A DNA stretch of 7,329 nucleotides from an uncultured Acidimicrobium sp. (lineage in GTDB: Bacteria > Actinomycetota > Acidimicrobiia > Acidimicrobiales > Ilumatobacteraceae): NCBI GenBank assembly GCA_903853285.1, contig CAINTF010000168.1:1-7329 (forward strand). Direction: 5' to 3'. A program made the translations under genes and the position numbers. Positions within the stretch are counted from its first letter, which is position 1; each line of letters opens with the position of its first letter. The notes beneath the pieces were generated by a model. The model saw nothing but the letters and a program-made list of their open reading frames with translations, ran no database searches and was not told where the DNA came from. Shown piece after piece: positions 1 to 6,437 of this stretch.

Positions 1-587
1 ATGTCTATTGAAACAATCTCTGGATGTACATCACAAGCTTTACTGAGGGCGACGATCGCATTTGCTAGCGAACCGGTATCGACTGCATTCTCGCCACGAA
101 AATCCTGCAATATAGATTGATGTTTAAGGGCTTCGATCATTCGTTGGGCACCAAGCAAATCAATCGGCATTGGCGCAAAAACGACGTCCTGGATCACCTC
201 AGCAAAAATGCCTCCGATGCCAAGCATTGCTGTGTTCCCAAACGCTGGATCCTTAACCATGCCGACTATGAGTTCGCGGCTTCCGTTGATCATCTTTGCA
301 ATAAGTAACTGAACCTCCCCATCTTCTGGGGTTGCCATGGCAAGTAAGTGGCTGGCGGCCTGCTCGACATCGGCTCGACTAGCAAGTTTTAGTCGCACCA
401 GTCCTCTCTCTGTCTTGTGGGCAATCGTGTCACCATTGAGCTTTGCGACCACCGGGTAGCCCATTGCATCAGCAGCATCTCCCGCTTCATTTGGTGTTGC
501 TACTACGGCTTCATTGGCGAACGGGAAACCAAAGGGTAAAAGCAATTGTTTCGACAAAGCCTCGGACATCGTTCGCTGATCAGACAC
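1..587 (-). CDS. ADP-forming acyl/acetate-CoA ligase, ATP-grasp (beta-type) subunit, 3' end cut by window edge
   Basis: The 195 visible codons read as an ATP-grasp domain of the NDP-forming acyl-CoA synthetase family (acetate + CoA + ATP to acetyl-CoA + ADP + Pi, or a related acid). Visible signatures are the opening helix followed by the GFPFANEAVV strand (residues 20-29), GYPVVAK with the nucleotide-binding lysine (43-49), the AHKTERGLV segment (56-64), ELIVGMVKDPAFG (105-117) and MLGIGGIFAEVIQDV (121-135). The last residues (HPEIVSID) normally precede an N-P-L motif near the end of the domain, so only a few tens of residues should be missing. It starts at the domain boundary, so it is a separate subunit rather than the C-terminal half of a fused 700-residue enzyme; the CoA-binding partner is not in the window. 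I chose the GTG at 587 because TAATGT lies 8 bases upstream. ATG at 599 (bounded by an in-frame TGA) or 569 are alternatives. The acid substrate cannot be read from the sequence. Confidence 0.85.
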   Translation of the reverse strand, partial: MSDQRTMSEALSKQLLLPFGFPFANEAVVATPNEAGDAADAMGYPVVAKLNGDTIAHKTERGLVRLKLASRADVEQAASHLLAMATPEDGEVQLLIAKMINGSRELIVGMVKDPAFGNTAMLGIGGIFAEVIQDVVFAPMPIDLLGAQRMIEALKHQSILQDFRGENAVDTGSLANAIVALSKACDVHPEIVSID

Positions 588-595
588 AACTGAAT

Positions 596-601
596 ACATT
601 A
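596..601 (-). promoter_or_regulatory. Putative leaderless -10 box for the ATP-grasp ligase subunit
   Basis: On the minus strand TAATGT fits the actinobacterial TANNNT -10 pattern and is followed by 8 bases and then the GTG at 587. Transcription would begin at or next to the start codon. No Shine-Dalgarno sequence is visible before any candidate start. The expected -35 position (about 619-624) shows no good match and overlaps the -10 box of divergent nagA. The start choice and the box support each other, so they are not independent evidence. Confidence 0.4.
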
Positions 602-614
602 CTCAGGCAGGTAC

Positions 615-620
615 TAATTT
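615..620 (+). promoter_or_regulatory. Putative leaderless -10 box for nagA
   Basis: TAATTT fits TANNNT and is followed by 8 bases and the ATG at 629, so the mRNA would start at or within a base or two of the start codon. The only purine-rich stretch upstream (AGGCAGGT, 605-612) lies 16 bases from the ATG, too far to act as a ribosome binding site. The expected -35 region (about 592-597) is not consensus and overlaps the -10 box of the divergent ligase gene. Confidence 0.45.
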
Positions 621-628
621 GGATCGTT

Positions 629-1717
629 ATGGGGCGAATCTCGGCAACACGCGCATTTGTGAACGGTGTTATCACCGGACCGACGAGCGTGACATGGGAT
701 GAAAATGGTTCCATCACTGACGTCTTTGGTATTCAAGCCGGAGAAGCTGAATTCGATGCGATGCTCGTTCCAGGGTTTATCGATCTGCAAATCAATGGTT
801 TTGGTGCATTCAACGTTTCATCAGCAGATACAGCGCAATGGTCTCACGTTGACAAGTATTTGTTGAACGCAGGAGTGACGAGTTGGTGTCCAACACTGGT
901 CAGTGCTCCCTTGGATGCTCTCCGATCCTCAATCTCGATGATTGAGGAACAAATAGAGATCAGAAATTCATCTGTTGGAATAGCTACTACTTCAATTCTT
1001 GGTGCTCACTTGGAAGGTCCATTTCTTGGAGAAGCACTTGGTGCACATGTCAAAAATTGTGTGATTGATCTCGATCTCAACTGGATTGCAGATTTGCCGG
1101 CGTGTGTCACGCTGATGACGATTGGCGCTGAGCAAAAGGAAACTGTCGCCGCCATTCATTTGCTGCGCGAAATGGGCATAACGGTTTCGCTCGGTCATAC
1201 GCGCGCAACAGAGGATCAATTCTCCAGCGCCAAGCAAGCCGGTGCACAAATGGTGACACATTTATATAATGCGATGTCCGGAGTACATCACCGTGATCAA
1301 GGTTTCGCACTCGATGTTCTGACGGACGACGAAATCTATGCGTCAATCATCGTCGATTTGGAACATGTTTCAAAGCGTGCAGTGCAACTCGCCTTTCTAG
1401 CAAAAGCTAACCGCATGATCATGGTCTCGGATTCAGTGCAATCAAACTCAGCTCATGCTCCACGTTTGAAAGATGGCACACTTGCAGGCAGCGTTCTTAC
1501 GTTGGATCAAGCCGTACGTAATGCCGTCTTTCATTGTTCGGTTTCGCTCACGCAAGCACTAGTGAGTGTTACAAAAAACCCAGCAGACGCTCTTGGGATC
1601 AGGGACCGCGGCGAAATCAAGACCGGATATCGTGCCGATCTTGTAGTGCTCAACGATGACCTCACTGTTGTCCGAACAGTAAGTAACGGGCTTTCGAATA
1701 GCGCTCAAAACGACTAA
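629..1717 (+). CDS. nagA: N-acetylglucosamine-6-phosphate deacetylase
   Basis: This 362-residue amidohydrolase-superfamily enzyme hydrolyses GlcNAc-6-P to glucosamine-6-P and acetate in the cytoplasm, in amino-sugar and cell-wall recycling. Visible motifs are PGFIDLQINGFG at 48-59, HLEGPFLG with the metal-ligand glutamate at 128-135 followed by GAH (138-140), SLGHT with H190, THLYNAM with H211, the HHRDQG substrate loop (220-225), VSDS with catalytic aspartate D268, TLAGSVLTLDQAVRN (284-298) and the closing NPADALG...RADLVVL strand. The metal and catalytic residues are intact. Two places are odd: the usual xDGxHV motif reads VDLEHV (242-247), and the stretch from D268 to DGTLAGS is only about 13 residues, much shorter than usual. 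The open frame extends upstream to 443, but that part lies antisense to the ligase gene and has no family homology; ATG 629 gives the normal N-terminus. The DUF6941-like gene follows after 9 bases. Confidence 0.93.
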   Translation: MGRISATRAFVNGVITGPTSVTWDENGSITDVFGIQAGEAEFDAMLVPGFIDLQINGFGAFNVSSADTAQWSHVDKYLLNAGVTSWCPTLVSAPLDALRSSISMIEEQIEIRNSSVGIATTSILGAHLEGPFLGEALGAHVKNCVIDLDLNWIADLPACVTLMTIGAEQKETVAAIHLLREMGITVSLGHTRATEDQFSSAKQAGAQMVTHLYNAMSGVHHRDQGFALDVLTDDEIYASIIVDLEHVSKRAVQLAFLAKANRMIMVSDSVQSNSAHAPRLKDGTLAGSVLTLDQAVRNAVFHCSVSLTQALVSVTKNPADALGIRDRGEIKTGYRADLVVLNDDLTVVRTVSNGLSNSAQND

Positions 1718-1722
1718 AGTCG
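1711..1722 (+). promoter_or_regulatory. 12-base imperfect dyad with TAAAGT box before the DUF6941-like gene
   Basis: CGACTAAAGTCG is an inverted repeat (CGACT / AGTCG around AA) spanning the nagA stop codon. Its inner TAAAGT (1715-1720) matches the TANNNT -10 pattern and ends 6 bases before the GTG at 1727. TTTCGA at 1692-1697, at a 17-base spacing, is a weak -35 candidate. The same 12-mer recurs with two changes just before tkt. It may be a leaderless promoter, an operator, or both. The 2-base loop makes an RNA hairpin or terminator unlikely. Confidence 0.4.
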
Positions 1723-1726
1723 CTAC

Positions 1727-2125
1727 GTGCATATTGTCTCCGCATTGTTCATCGATACGTTCGAGATGAAACAAGCACCAGGACCATCAACCCGAATTGA
1801 TATGAGTGGCGTGTTCTTCTCGCTCGCAGCACCTAGCCCAGTGCCGGTAACGATTGAGCCACACCTCATGGCATTGATCTACTGCCGGGAGAGCGAACAA
1901 GGTTCTGGCGTTTTTGAAGTGATTTTTCGAGATGGTTTTGAAGAAGATTCAGAACAGCTGGCCCGAAATGTCAGTCCATTCACCGTTGAACCAGGAAAAT
2001 TTACGTATCGACTGGTGAGAGGTGCCCTTGAACTGCAGAAATACGGACTTATTTTCGCGCATTGTCGAATCGACAAACAAGAGTGGCACAAAGTTCCGCT
2101 GACATTGCTCCCACCGGTCGCCTAG
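1727..2125 (+). CDS. Conserved small protein resembling DUF6941
   Basis: This 132-residue soluble protein has no signal peptide or membrane segment. I recognise a resemblance, by pattern only, to the DUF6941 family of actinobacterial proteins: an N-terminal strand (IVSALFID, 3-10), a GVFFSL strand near 28-33, a long hydrophobic strand around PHLMALIYCRE (45-55), a VIFRDGFEED segment (65-74), and the C-terminal EPGKFTYRLV...YGLIFAHCRID...VPLTLLPP block (88-130). The function of the family is unknown to me. It appears to be an all-beta domain. It starts with GTG 9 bases after the nagA stop and ends 20 bases before the tkt start, so it is probably part of the same transcription unit. ATG codons at 1766 and 1802 are less likely starts because they would remove the first conserved strand. 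A non-enzymatic regulatory or binding role is possible but unsupported. Confidence 0.6.
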   Translation: MHIVSALFIDTFEMKQAPGPSTRIDMSGVFFSLAAPSPVPVTIEPHLMALIYCRESEQGSGVFEVIFRDGFEEDSEQLARNVSPFTVEPGKFTYRLVRGALELQKYGLIFAHCRIDKQEWHKVPLTLLPPVA

Positions 2126-2128
2126 AAG

Positions 2129-2140
2129 CAACTACAGTCG
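2129..2140 (+). promoter_or_regulatory. 12-base imperfect dyad with TACAGT box before tkt
   Basis: CAACTACAGTCG matches the element at 1711-1722 in 10 of 12 positions, in the same register and orientation. Its inner TACAGT (2133-2138) fits TANNNT and is followed by 7 bases and the GTG at 2146. No ribosome binding site is present at the right distance; AGAAG (2124-2128) is 17 bases away. The element helps decide the tkt start. It would give tkt-tal-LOG their own leaderless promoter inside the nagA transcription unit. Confidence 0.45.
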
Positions 2141-2145
2141 CCGCC

Positions 2146-4113
2146 GTGAATACTTTGCCTCGTCTCACCCCACAACTAGACCGCGAGATCATCGCCATTG
2201 CGCGTGGCATCGCTATGGACGCGCCATTAAAGGCAAAAAGCGGTCACCAGGGAACAGCTATGGCACTCGCTCCCCTCGCGCACGTGTTGTATTCCAGAAT
2301 CATGCATCATTCACCCCAAGATCCGCAGTGGCGTAACCGGGATCGTTTTGTACTTTCAGCAGGGCACGCGTCAATCCTGCAGTACGCAATGCTGTATCTC
2401 AATGGGTACGGACTTGAATTATCTGATCTGCAATCATTTCGACAATTCGATTCATTGACACCTGGACACCCTGAGGCTGGTCATACCGCAGGTGTTGAAG
2501 TAACTACAGGTCCATTAGGACAGGGTTTTGCAAATGCCGTAGGTATGGCGATTGCAGAACGCAACTTGCGTACGCGATTTGGGTCTGAATTGATGGACCA
2601 CCACACATTCGTGATCGCTGGTGATGGTTGTTTGATGGAAGGTGTAAGTCATGAAGCCGCATCACTAGCTGGACACCTTGGTCTCGATCGCCTGATCTGT
2701 GTTTACGACGATAACAAGATCACTATTGATGGCAGTACAGCTTTGACCTGCTCCGACGACGTCGTTGCGCGTTTCACATCGTATGGATGGAATGTGATGC
2801 AACTTGGAGAGATCGGCGAAGATATAGATGCACTGGAGATCGCTCTGACCAAAGCGAAACAACATTCCGGTTCACCGACACTATGTATTTTGCAATCTCA
2901 CATCGGTTTTCCATCACCAGATTTCACCGACAGTCATGAGGCGCACGGCAATCCATTTCTCGCTGAACATGTTGAACGCACGAAAGCTGTGCTCAACATT
3001 CCGAATGAACCTTTCTGGGCACCAGCAGCAATTGTTGAGGCATCACGAGAATTTGCGAAAAACAGATCGGCGCAGTTGGTTGCTACATACAAGTCCACTC
3101 CGACGAACTCTGATTTTGAAGCGTGTTGGAATCCACCAAAGAGCACTGAGTGGAATTCTGAATCCCCCACGTTTGAGCAAGATTCAACTCTTGCGACACG
3201 CCAAGCTATGCCTCTGGCAATCAGTGCAAGCTTGAAGGATTTGCCTGGTCTGATGCTCGGATCTGCGGACCTCACGGGGAATACTGGAGTCAAGATAGGT
3301 GCGCTCGGGGCGCAATCGTCGCTGAATCCGCAAGGTCAGCAAATATATTTTGGAATCCGCGAACATGCGATGGCCGCTGCGATGGTTGGTATGGCGCTTC
3401 ATGGTGGGATACAACCGGTTGGAGGCACGTTTTTCGTCTTTGCCGACTACATGCGTCCTTCAATTCGATTAGCGGCGCTTTCTCATGCGAAAACTATTTT
3501 CGTATTCTCGCATGACTCCGTCGGCGTGGGTGAAGATGGACCTACCCATCAACCAGTTGAACACCTCGCGTCACTGCGAATCATCCCAGAACTTCATGTC
3601 GTTCGACCAGCCGATTCGAACGAAACTGCTCAAGCATGGCGAGATGCTATTGATCACGATGGGCCAACAGCACTGATACTGAGTCGACAGTCGCTTCCAA
3701 TTACGACAGATGGTTCAGCCATCGCTACAGGTGCTGGGGTCATTCGTCGTAGCTCTGCCGAAGCGCAAATCGTGCTGGTTGGAACAGGTAGCGAAGTATC
3801 TCTGTGTGTTCAGGCCGCAACCCAACTTGAGCAATCAGGAATCAATGTTCAAGTTGTGAGCATGCCCTCATGGGATCGGTTCGAAACTATGTCCAGTGAA
3901 TTTAAGTCGACTGTTTTCCCGCGCGGCGTTCCAGTCTTGTCAGTAGAAGCTGGCAGCACATTTGGTTGGTCGAAATACGCCGATCAATCTGTAGGTATTG
4001 ATCGCTTCGGAGCTAGTGCTCCCGGCAATGTAGTTATGCAGAAATTTGGATTGAACATACAGCATGTAGTCGATTGCGCGCTTCAGTTGATTACATCTGA
4101 TAAACAAGACTGA
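2146..4113 (+). CDS. tkt: Transketolase
   Basis: This thiamine-diphosphate enzyme transfers two-carbon units between ketose and aldose phosphates (xylulose-5-P with ribose-5-P or erythrose-4-P) in the cytoplasmic pentose phosphate pathway. From the GTG start it has 655 residues, the usual size. The N-terminal domain carries SGHQG (32-36), SAGHAS (71-76), TPGHPE (105-110), TTGPLGQG (120-127) and the ThDP/metal motif GDG (159-161) with its distal asparagine near 190. The central domain has GSADLTGN (372-379), the catalytic glutamate in GIREHAM (near 406), and DSVGVGEDGPTHQP with its substrate histidine (457-470). The C-terminal domain ends with the EAGSTFGW and VMQKFGL segments. The proline of the E. 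coli SGHPG motif is glutamine here, which I recall as common in actinobacterial enzymes. A TTG at 2062 and a GTG at 2083 are alternative starts inside the previous gene, but they add only non-homologous residues. It overlaps tal by one base. Confidence 0.97.
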   Translation: MNTLPRLTPQLDREIIAIARGIAMDAPLKAKSGHQGTAMALAPLAHVLYSRIMHHSPQDPQWRNRDRFVLSAGHASILQYAMLYLNGYGLELSDLQSFRQFDSLTPGHPEAGHTAGVEVTTGPLGQGFANAVGMAIAERNLRTRFGSELMDHHTFVIAGDGCLMEGVSHEAASLAGHLGLDRLICVYDDNKITIDGSTALTCSDDVVARFTSYGWNVMQLGEIGEDIDALEIALTKAKQHSGSPTLCILQSHIGFPSPDFTDSHEAHGNPFLAEHVERTKAVLNIPNEPFWAPAAIVEASREFAKNRSAQLVATYKSTPTNSDFEACWNPPKSTEWNSESPTFEQDSTLATRQAMPLAISASLKDLPGLMLGSADLTGNTGVKIGALGAQSSLNPQGQQIYFGIREHAMAAAMVGMALHGGIQPVGGTFFVFADYMRPSIRLAALSHAKTIFVFSHDSVGVGEDGPTHQPVEHLASLRIIPELHVVRPADSNETAQAWRDAIDHDGPTALILSRQSLPITTDGSAIATGAGVIRRSSAEAQIVLVGTGSEVSLCVQAATQLEQSGINVQVVSMPSWDRFETMSSEFKSTVFPRGVPVLSVEAGSTFGWSKYADQSVGIDRFGASAPGNVVMQKFGLNIQHVVDCALQLITSDKQD

Positions 4114-5222
4114 TGACAACTTCTCGCCTTGTGCGATTATTTGACGAGTGTGGACAAAGTCCTTGGCTTGACAATCTCAAGCGTGAATTCATCACTAGTG
4201 GTGCACTGCAGGGAATACTTGATACCGGTATTCGAGGTCTCACCTCTAATCCCACCATTTTTCAGAAAGCAATCCAAGGCTCGGCCGACTATGACATGCA
4301 GTTCCGGCAACTTGTAGCGCTCAAGCACTCACCCATAGAGATTTACTGGGAGCTTGTAATCAAGGACATCCAAGATGCACTTGATGTGTTTCAACCGCTG
4401 TACGAGTCTTCTCATCGCTCAGACGGTTTCGTGAGTGTGGAAGTGGACCCAAACCTTGCTCATGATTCGAGTGCGACAGAACAGGCGGCGCGTCATCTTG
4501 ACGAGCGTGTCAGCCGCGAGAACGTGATGATTAAGATTCCAGCCACCCAAGAAGGTATTCCAGTCATTCGCACCATGATCAGCGAAGGTCGTAATGTCAA
4601 TGTGACACTTATTTTTAGTCTTGACCGTTATCAACAGGTCATGGATGCCTACATCGAAGGCCTCGAGACTCTCGCGGCAACATCCGGGGGTTCCCTTTCA
4701 GGAGTGGCGAGTGTTGCAAGTTTCTTTATTTCTCGTGTCGACACGGAGATCGACAAGCGTTTGTCAGCGATTGGAACTTCAGATTCGTTGGCGTTGTGTG
4801 GCACCGCTGCTATTTCTCAGGCGAAACTGGCTTACCAACTGTTTTCTCAGACTTTCTCTGGACCACGGTGGGCGGCTCTCGTGCGTCGTGGTGCTCGAGT
4901 GCAGCGTCCATTGTGGGCTTCGACGTCTACAAAGAATCCCGCCTATCCCGACACGTTGTATGTGGATCAATTAATTGGACCCGACACTGTCAACACTCTT
5001 CCCGATAACACAATGTTGGCCTTCAATGATCACGGTACGCCGAGCCCAACCATTGAGACCGAAATGGATCTCGCCCACTCCCGTTGGCATGCGCTGGCAG
5101 ATTTGGGTGTTGATGTTTCCACAGTGGCAGACCAGCTCGAAGCTGAAGGTGTTCGTTCATTTCAGCAAAGTTTTACCGAGCTTATTGACGCACTTAAAAC
5201 GAAAGAGCAATTAATTCGCTAA
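4113..5222 (+). CDS. tal: Transaldolase
   Basis: The enzyme transfers a dihydroxyacetone unit from sedoheptulose-7-P to glyceraldehyde-3-P, giving erythrose-4-P and fructose-6-P, through a Schiff base. It has 369 residues, the length of the mycobacterial/actinobacterial long type rather than the roughly 317-residue E. coli type. Visible motifs are LFDECGQSPWLDNL (9-22), GLTSNPTIFQKAI (42-54), VSVEVDP (107-113), MIKIPAT with the Schiff-base lysine K141 (139-145), NVTLIFSL (163-170), ASVASFFISRVD (199-210) and RPLWASTSTKNP (265-276). All the expected catalytic elements are present. The ATG overlaps the tkt stop (TGATG) and the stop overlaps the next ATG (TAATG). There is no Shine-Dalgarno sequence or TANNNT box at its start, so translation is probably coupled to tkt. 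pgi and zwf, which often follow tkt-tal in Actinobacteria, are absent here. Confidence 0.97.
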   Translation: MTTSRLVRLFDECGQSPWLDNLKREFITSGALQGILDTGIRGLTSNPTIFQKAIQGSADYDMQFRQLVALKHSPIEIYWELVIKDIQDALDVFQPLYESSHRSDGFVSVEVDPNLAHDSSATEQAARHLDERVSRENVMIKIPATQEGIPVIRTMISEGRNVNVTLIFSLDRYQQVMDAYIEGLETLAATSGGSLSGVASVASFFISRVDTEIDKRLSAIGTSDSLALCGTAAISQAKLAYQLFSQTFSGPRWAALVRRGARVQRPLWASTSTKNPAYPDTLYVDQLIGPDTVNTLPDNTMLAFNDHGTPSPTIETEMDLAHSRWHALADLGVDVSTVADQLEAEGVRSFQQSFTELIDALKTKEQLIR

Positions 5223-6238
5223 TGGTTCAGCTAGATGAACTGCAGAAAGAAATTTCGGAACTTGTCAGTGAATTCGGTGCAATCCACAATACCGATTACG
5301 TAATGCAGTTGATCTCAACGAGTCTTGGACTTGGTGTAGACAAAACATCGACGTTAGATCTCAAAATTGCATCTTCTGCACTCAAGGAGATGCGCGAGGC
5401 CTTCGCAATGTTTCAACCATTTATCCAGAGGCGCAAAGTCACAATCTTTGGCTCAGCTCGAACCAAGAAAGATGATCCCCTGTACTCCCACACTCTGAAC
5501 GTTGCCAAAAGTTTGGCCGACCTCGGATGGATGGTTGTAACAGGTGCTGGACCAGGGATCATGGAAGCTGGCATGGAGGGCGCAGGTAGGGAGCGTTCCA
5601 TCGGGGTGTCGATCCGTCTTCCGTTTGAGTCGGAAGCTAATACGATCATCGCAGGTGACGAAAAGTATGTATCAATGCGTTACTTCTTCACTCGGAAGTT
5701 GATGCTGGTGAAAGAGTCGCAAGCATTTCTGTGCCTGCCTGGCGGATTCGGCACTCTCGATGAGACGTTTGAGTTACTCACGCTCACACAAACAGGCAAA
5801 GGTGTGCCAGTGCCAATTGTGTTACTGGATCTTCCAGGCGACAGGTTCTGGCATTCAATCGATGACATGATTCGAAATCAGTTACTCGTGCGTGGTCTTG
5901 TGTCCCCGGAGGACCTTGCTCTTTATCGGGTTTGTGACAGCATCGAAGATGCAACCTCTGAGATACAGGGTTTTTATCGCAACTATCACTCGGTTAGATA
6001 CATCGGGAAACATCTCATTATGCGCCTAAACACAGAGCCTTCTGCACATCTCATCAACGTGCTTAATGACAAATTCGGCTCGCTCTGCCGCACCGGAGGC
6101 TTTGAAGTTGTCCCTCCTCATTCAGCCGAAAAAACCGAAAACGATCAACTAGAAAAATTCAGACTGCGTTTTGATCCAAACCGAAGCGATGCTGGCGGTC
6201 TACGCGAACTGATCAATTTCCTCAATCAAGGCGTGTAA
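5222..6238 (+). CDS. LOG-family (TIGR00730-like) nucleoside 5'-monophosphate phosphoribohydrolase
   Basis: This 338-residue Rossmann-fold protein has a helical N-terminal segment (about 1-70). The LOG core follows: VTIFGSAR (73-80), VVTGAGPGIMEAGMEGA (105-121), FFTRKLMLVKES with the conserved arginine R158 (155-166), and the hallmark PGGFGTLDE with glutamate E181 (173-181). About 80 residues of C-terminal extension have no motif I recognise. LOG enzymes cleave nucleoside 5'-monophosphates to free base and ribose-5-phosphate. The best known act on cytokinin nucleotides, but many bacterial members are nucleotide recyclers, and the GPGIMEA version resembles PpnN-type purine/pyrimidine nucleosidases more than short plant-type LOGs. 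Its ATG overlaps the tal stop by one base, so it is translated with tkt and tal. Its product, ribose-5-P, would be a transketolase substrate. The exact base specificity cannot be read here, and older annotations call such proteins lysine decarboxylase, which is wrong for this fold. Confidence 0.92.
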   Translation: MVQLDELQKEISELVSEFGAIHNTDYVMQLISTSLGLGVDKTSTLDLKIASSALKEMREAFAMFQPFIQRRKVTIFGSARTKKDDPLYSHTLNVAKSLADLGWMVVTGAGPGIMEAGMEGAGRERSIGVSIRLPFESEANTIIAGDEKYVSMRYFFTRKLMLVKESQAFLCLPGGFGTLDETFELLTLTQTGKGVPVPIVLLDLPGDRFWHSIDDMIRNQLLVRGLVSPEDLALYRVCDSIEDATSEIQGFYRNYHSVRYIGKHLIMRLNTEPSAHLINVLNDKFGSLCRTGGFEVVPPHSAEKTENDQLEKFRLRFDPNRSDAGGLRELINFLNQGV

Positions 6239-6425
6239 GAACACCTATTGCTTTTTCGATTGCCCGGCGAGCCGTCGTGAGTTGTCGTTCAGTTTCTGGT
6301 CGCTTTACAGCACCCTCTCGATGAGCCGATTTGAGAGCATCGAGCGCCTTGTCGGCTATCTCCTCCGAGATTGATTCAAGTCTTGAGACAATGTCATTAA
6401 TTGATTCGTCCTGCGATGCTGGCAT
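6222..6425 (-). CDS. Small conserved helical protein, function unknown
   Basis: This 67-residue protein is rich in Glu, Ala, Arg and Ile, with a heptad-like pattern through RLESISEEIADKALDALKSA (15-34) and again from ETERQLTTARRAIEKAIGVL (44-63). It suggests two amphipathic helices joined by a REGAVKRP turn, perhaps a helical hairpin or small coiled coil. It has no membrane segment, signal or cysteine. The composition is that of a real protein rather than a shadow, and the layout matches small actinobacterial hypothetical proteins as I remember them, but I know no function. The ATG at 6425 is bounded by an in-frame TGA two codons upstream. The gene is convergent with the LOG gene and overlaps its last 17 bases, so there is no room for a terminator between them. 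It is divergent from the cysteine-rich gene. Confidence 0.6.
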   Translation of the reverse strand: MPASQDESINDIVSRLESISEEIADKALDALKSAHREGAVKRPETERQLTTARRAIEKAIGVLTRLD

Positions 6426-6431
6426 GCATCA

Positions 6432-6437
6432 AGTATG
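6432..6437 (-). promoter_or_regulatory. Possible -10 box for the small helical protein
   Basis: On the minus strand CATACT matches TATAAT at four of six positions and ends 6 bases before the ATG at 6425, again consistent with a leaderless transcript. It does not fit strict TANNNT, so it is weaker than the other boxes in the window. No Shine-Dalgarno sequence is within range; GAGGA on this strand is about 18 bases away. Confidence 0.22.

Noticed and set aside
443..628. Open N-terminal extension of nagA from an ATG at 443
   Set aside because: It is antisense to the well-supported ATP-grasp gene and its translation has no NagA homology. ATG 629 gives the usual N-terminus and has a -10 box 8 bases upstream.
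1711..1722. Dyad at the nagA stop as a terminator hairpin
   Set aside because: Five-base arms with a 2-base loop and no U-run. The match to the pre-tkt element favours a DNA-level promoter or operator role.
2062..2145. TTG 2062 or GTG 2083 as the tkt start
   Set aside because: Both lie inside the preceding gene, and the added residues do not resemble a transketolase N-terminus. GTG 2146 fits the family and the promoter pattern.
2934..3293. Minus-strand open frame of 119 codons within tkt
   Set aside because: It is a shadow of the conserved tkt frame with no recognisable domain.
4621..4974. Plus-strand open frame of 117 codons within tal
   Set aside because: Out of frame with a fully conserved transaldolase; composition rich in Arg, Ser, Trp and Cys, typical of shadow frames.
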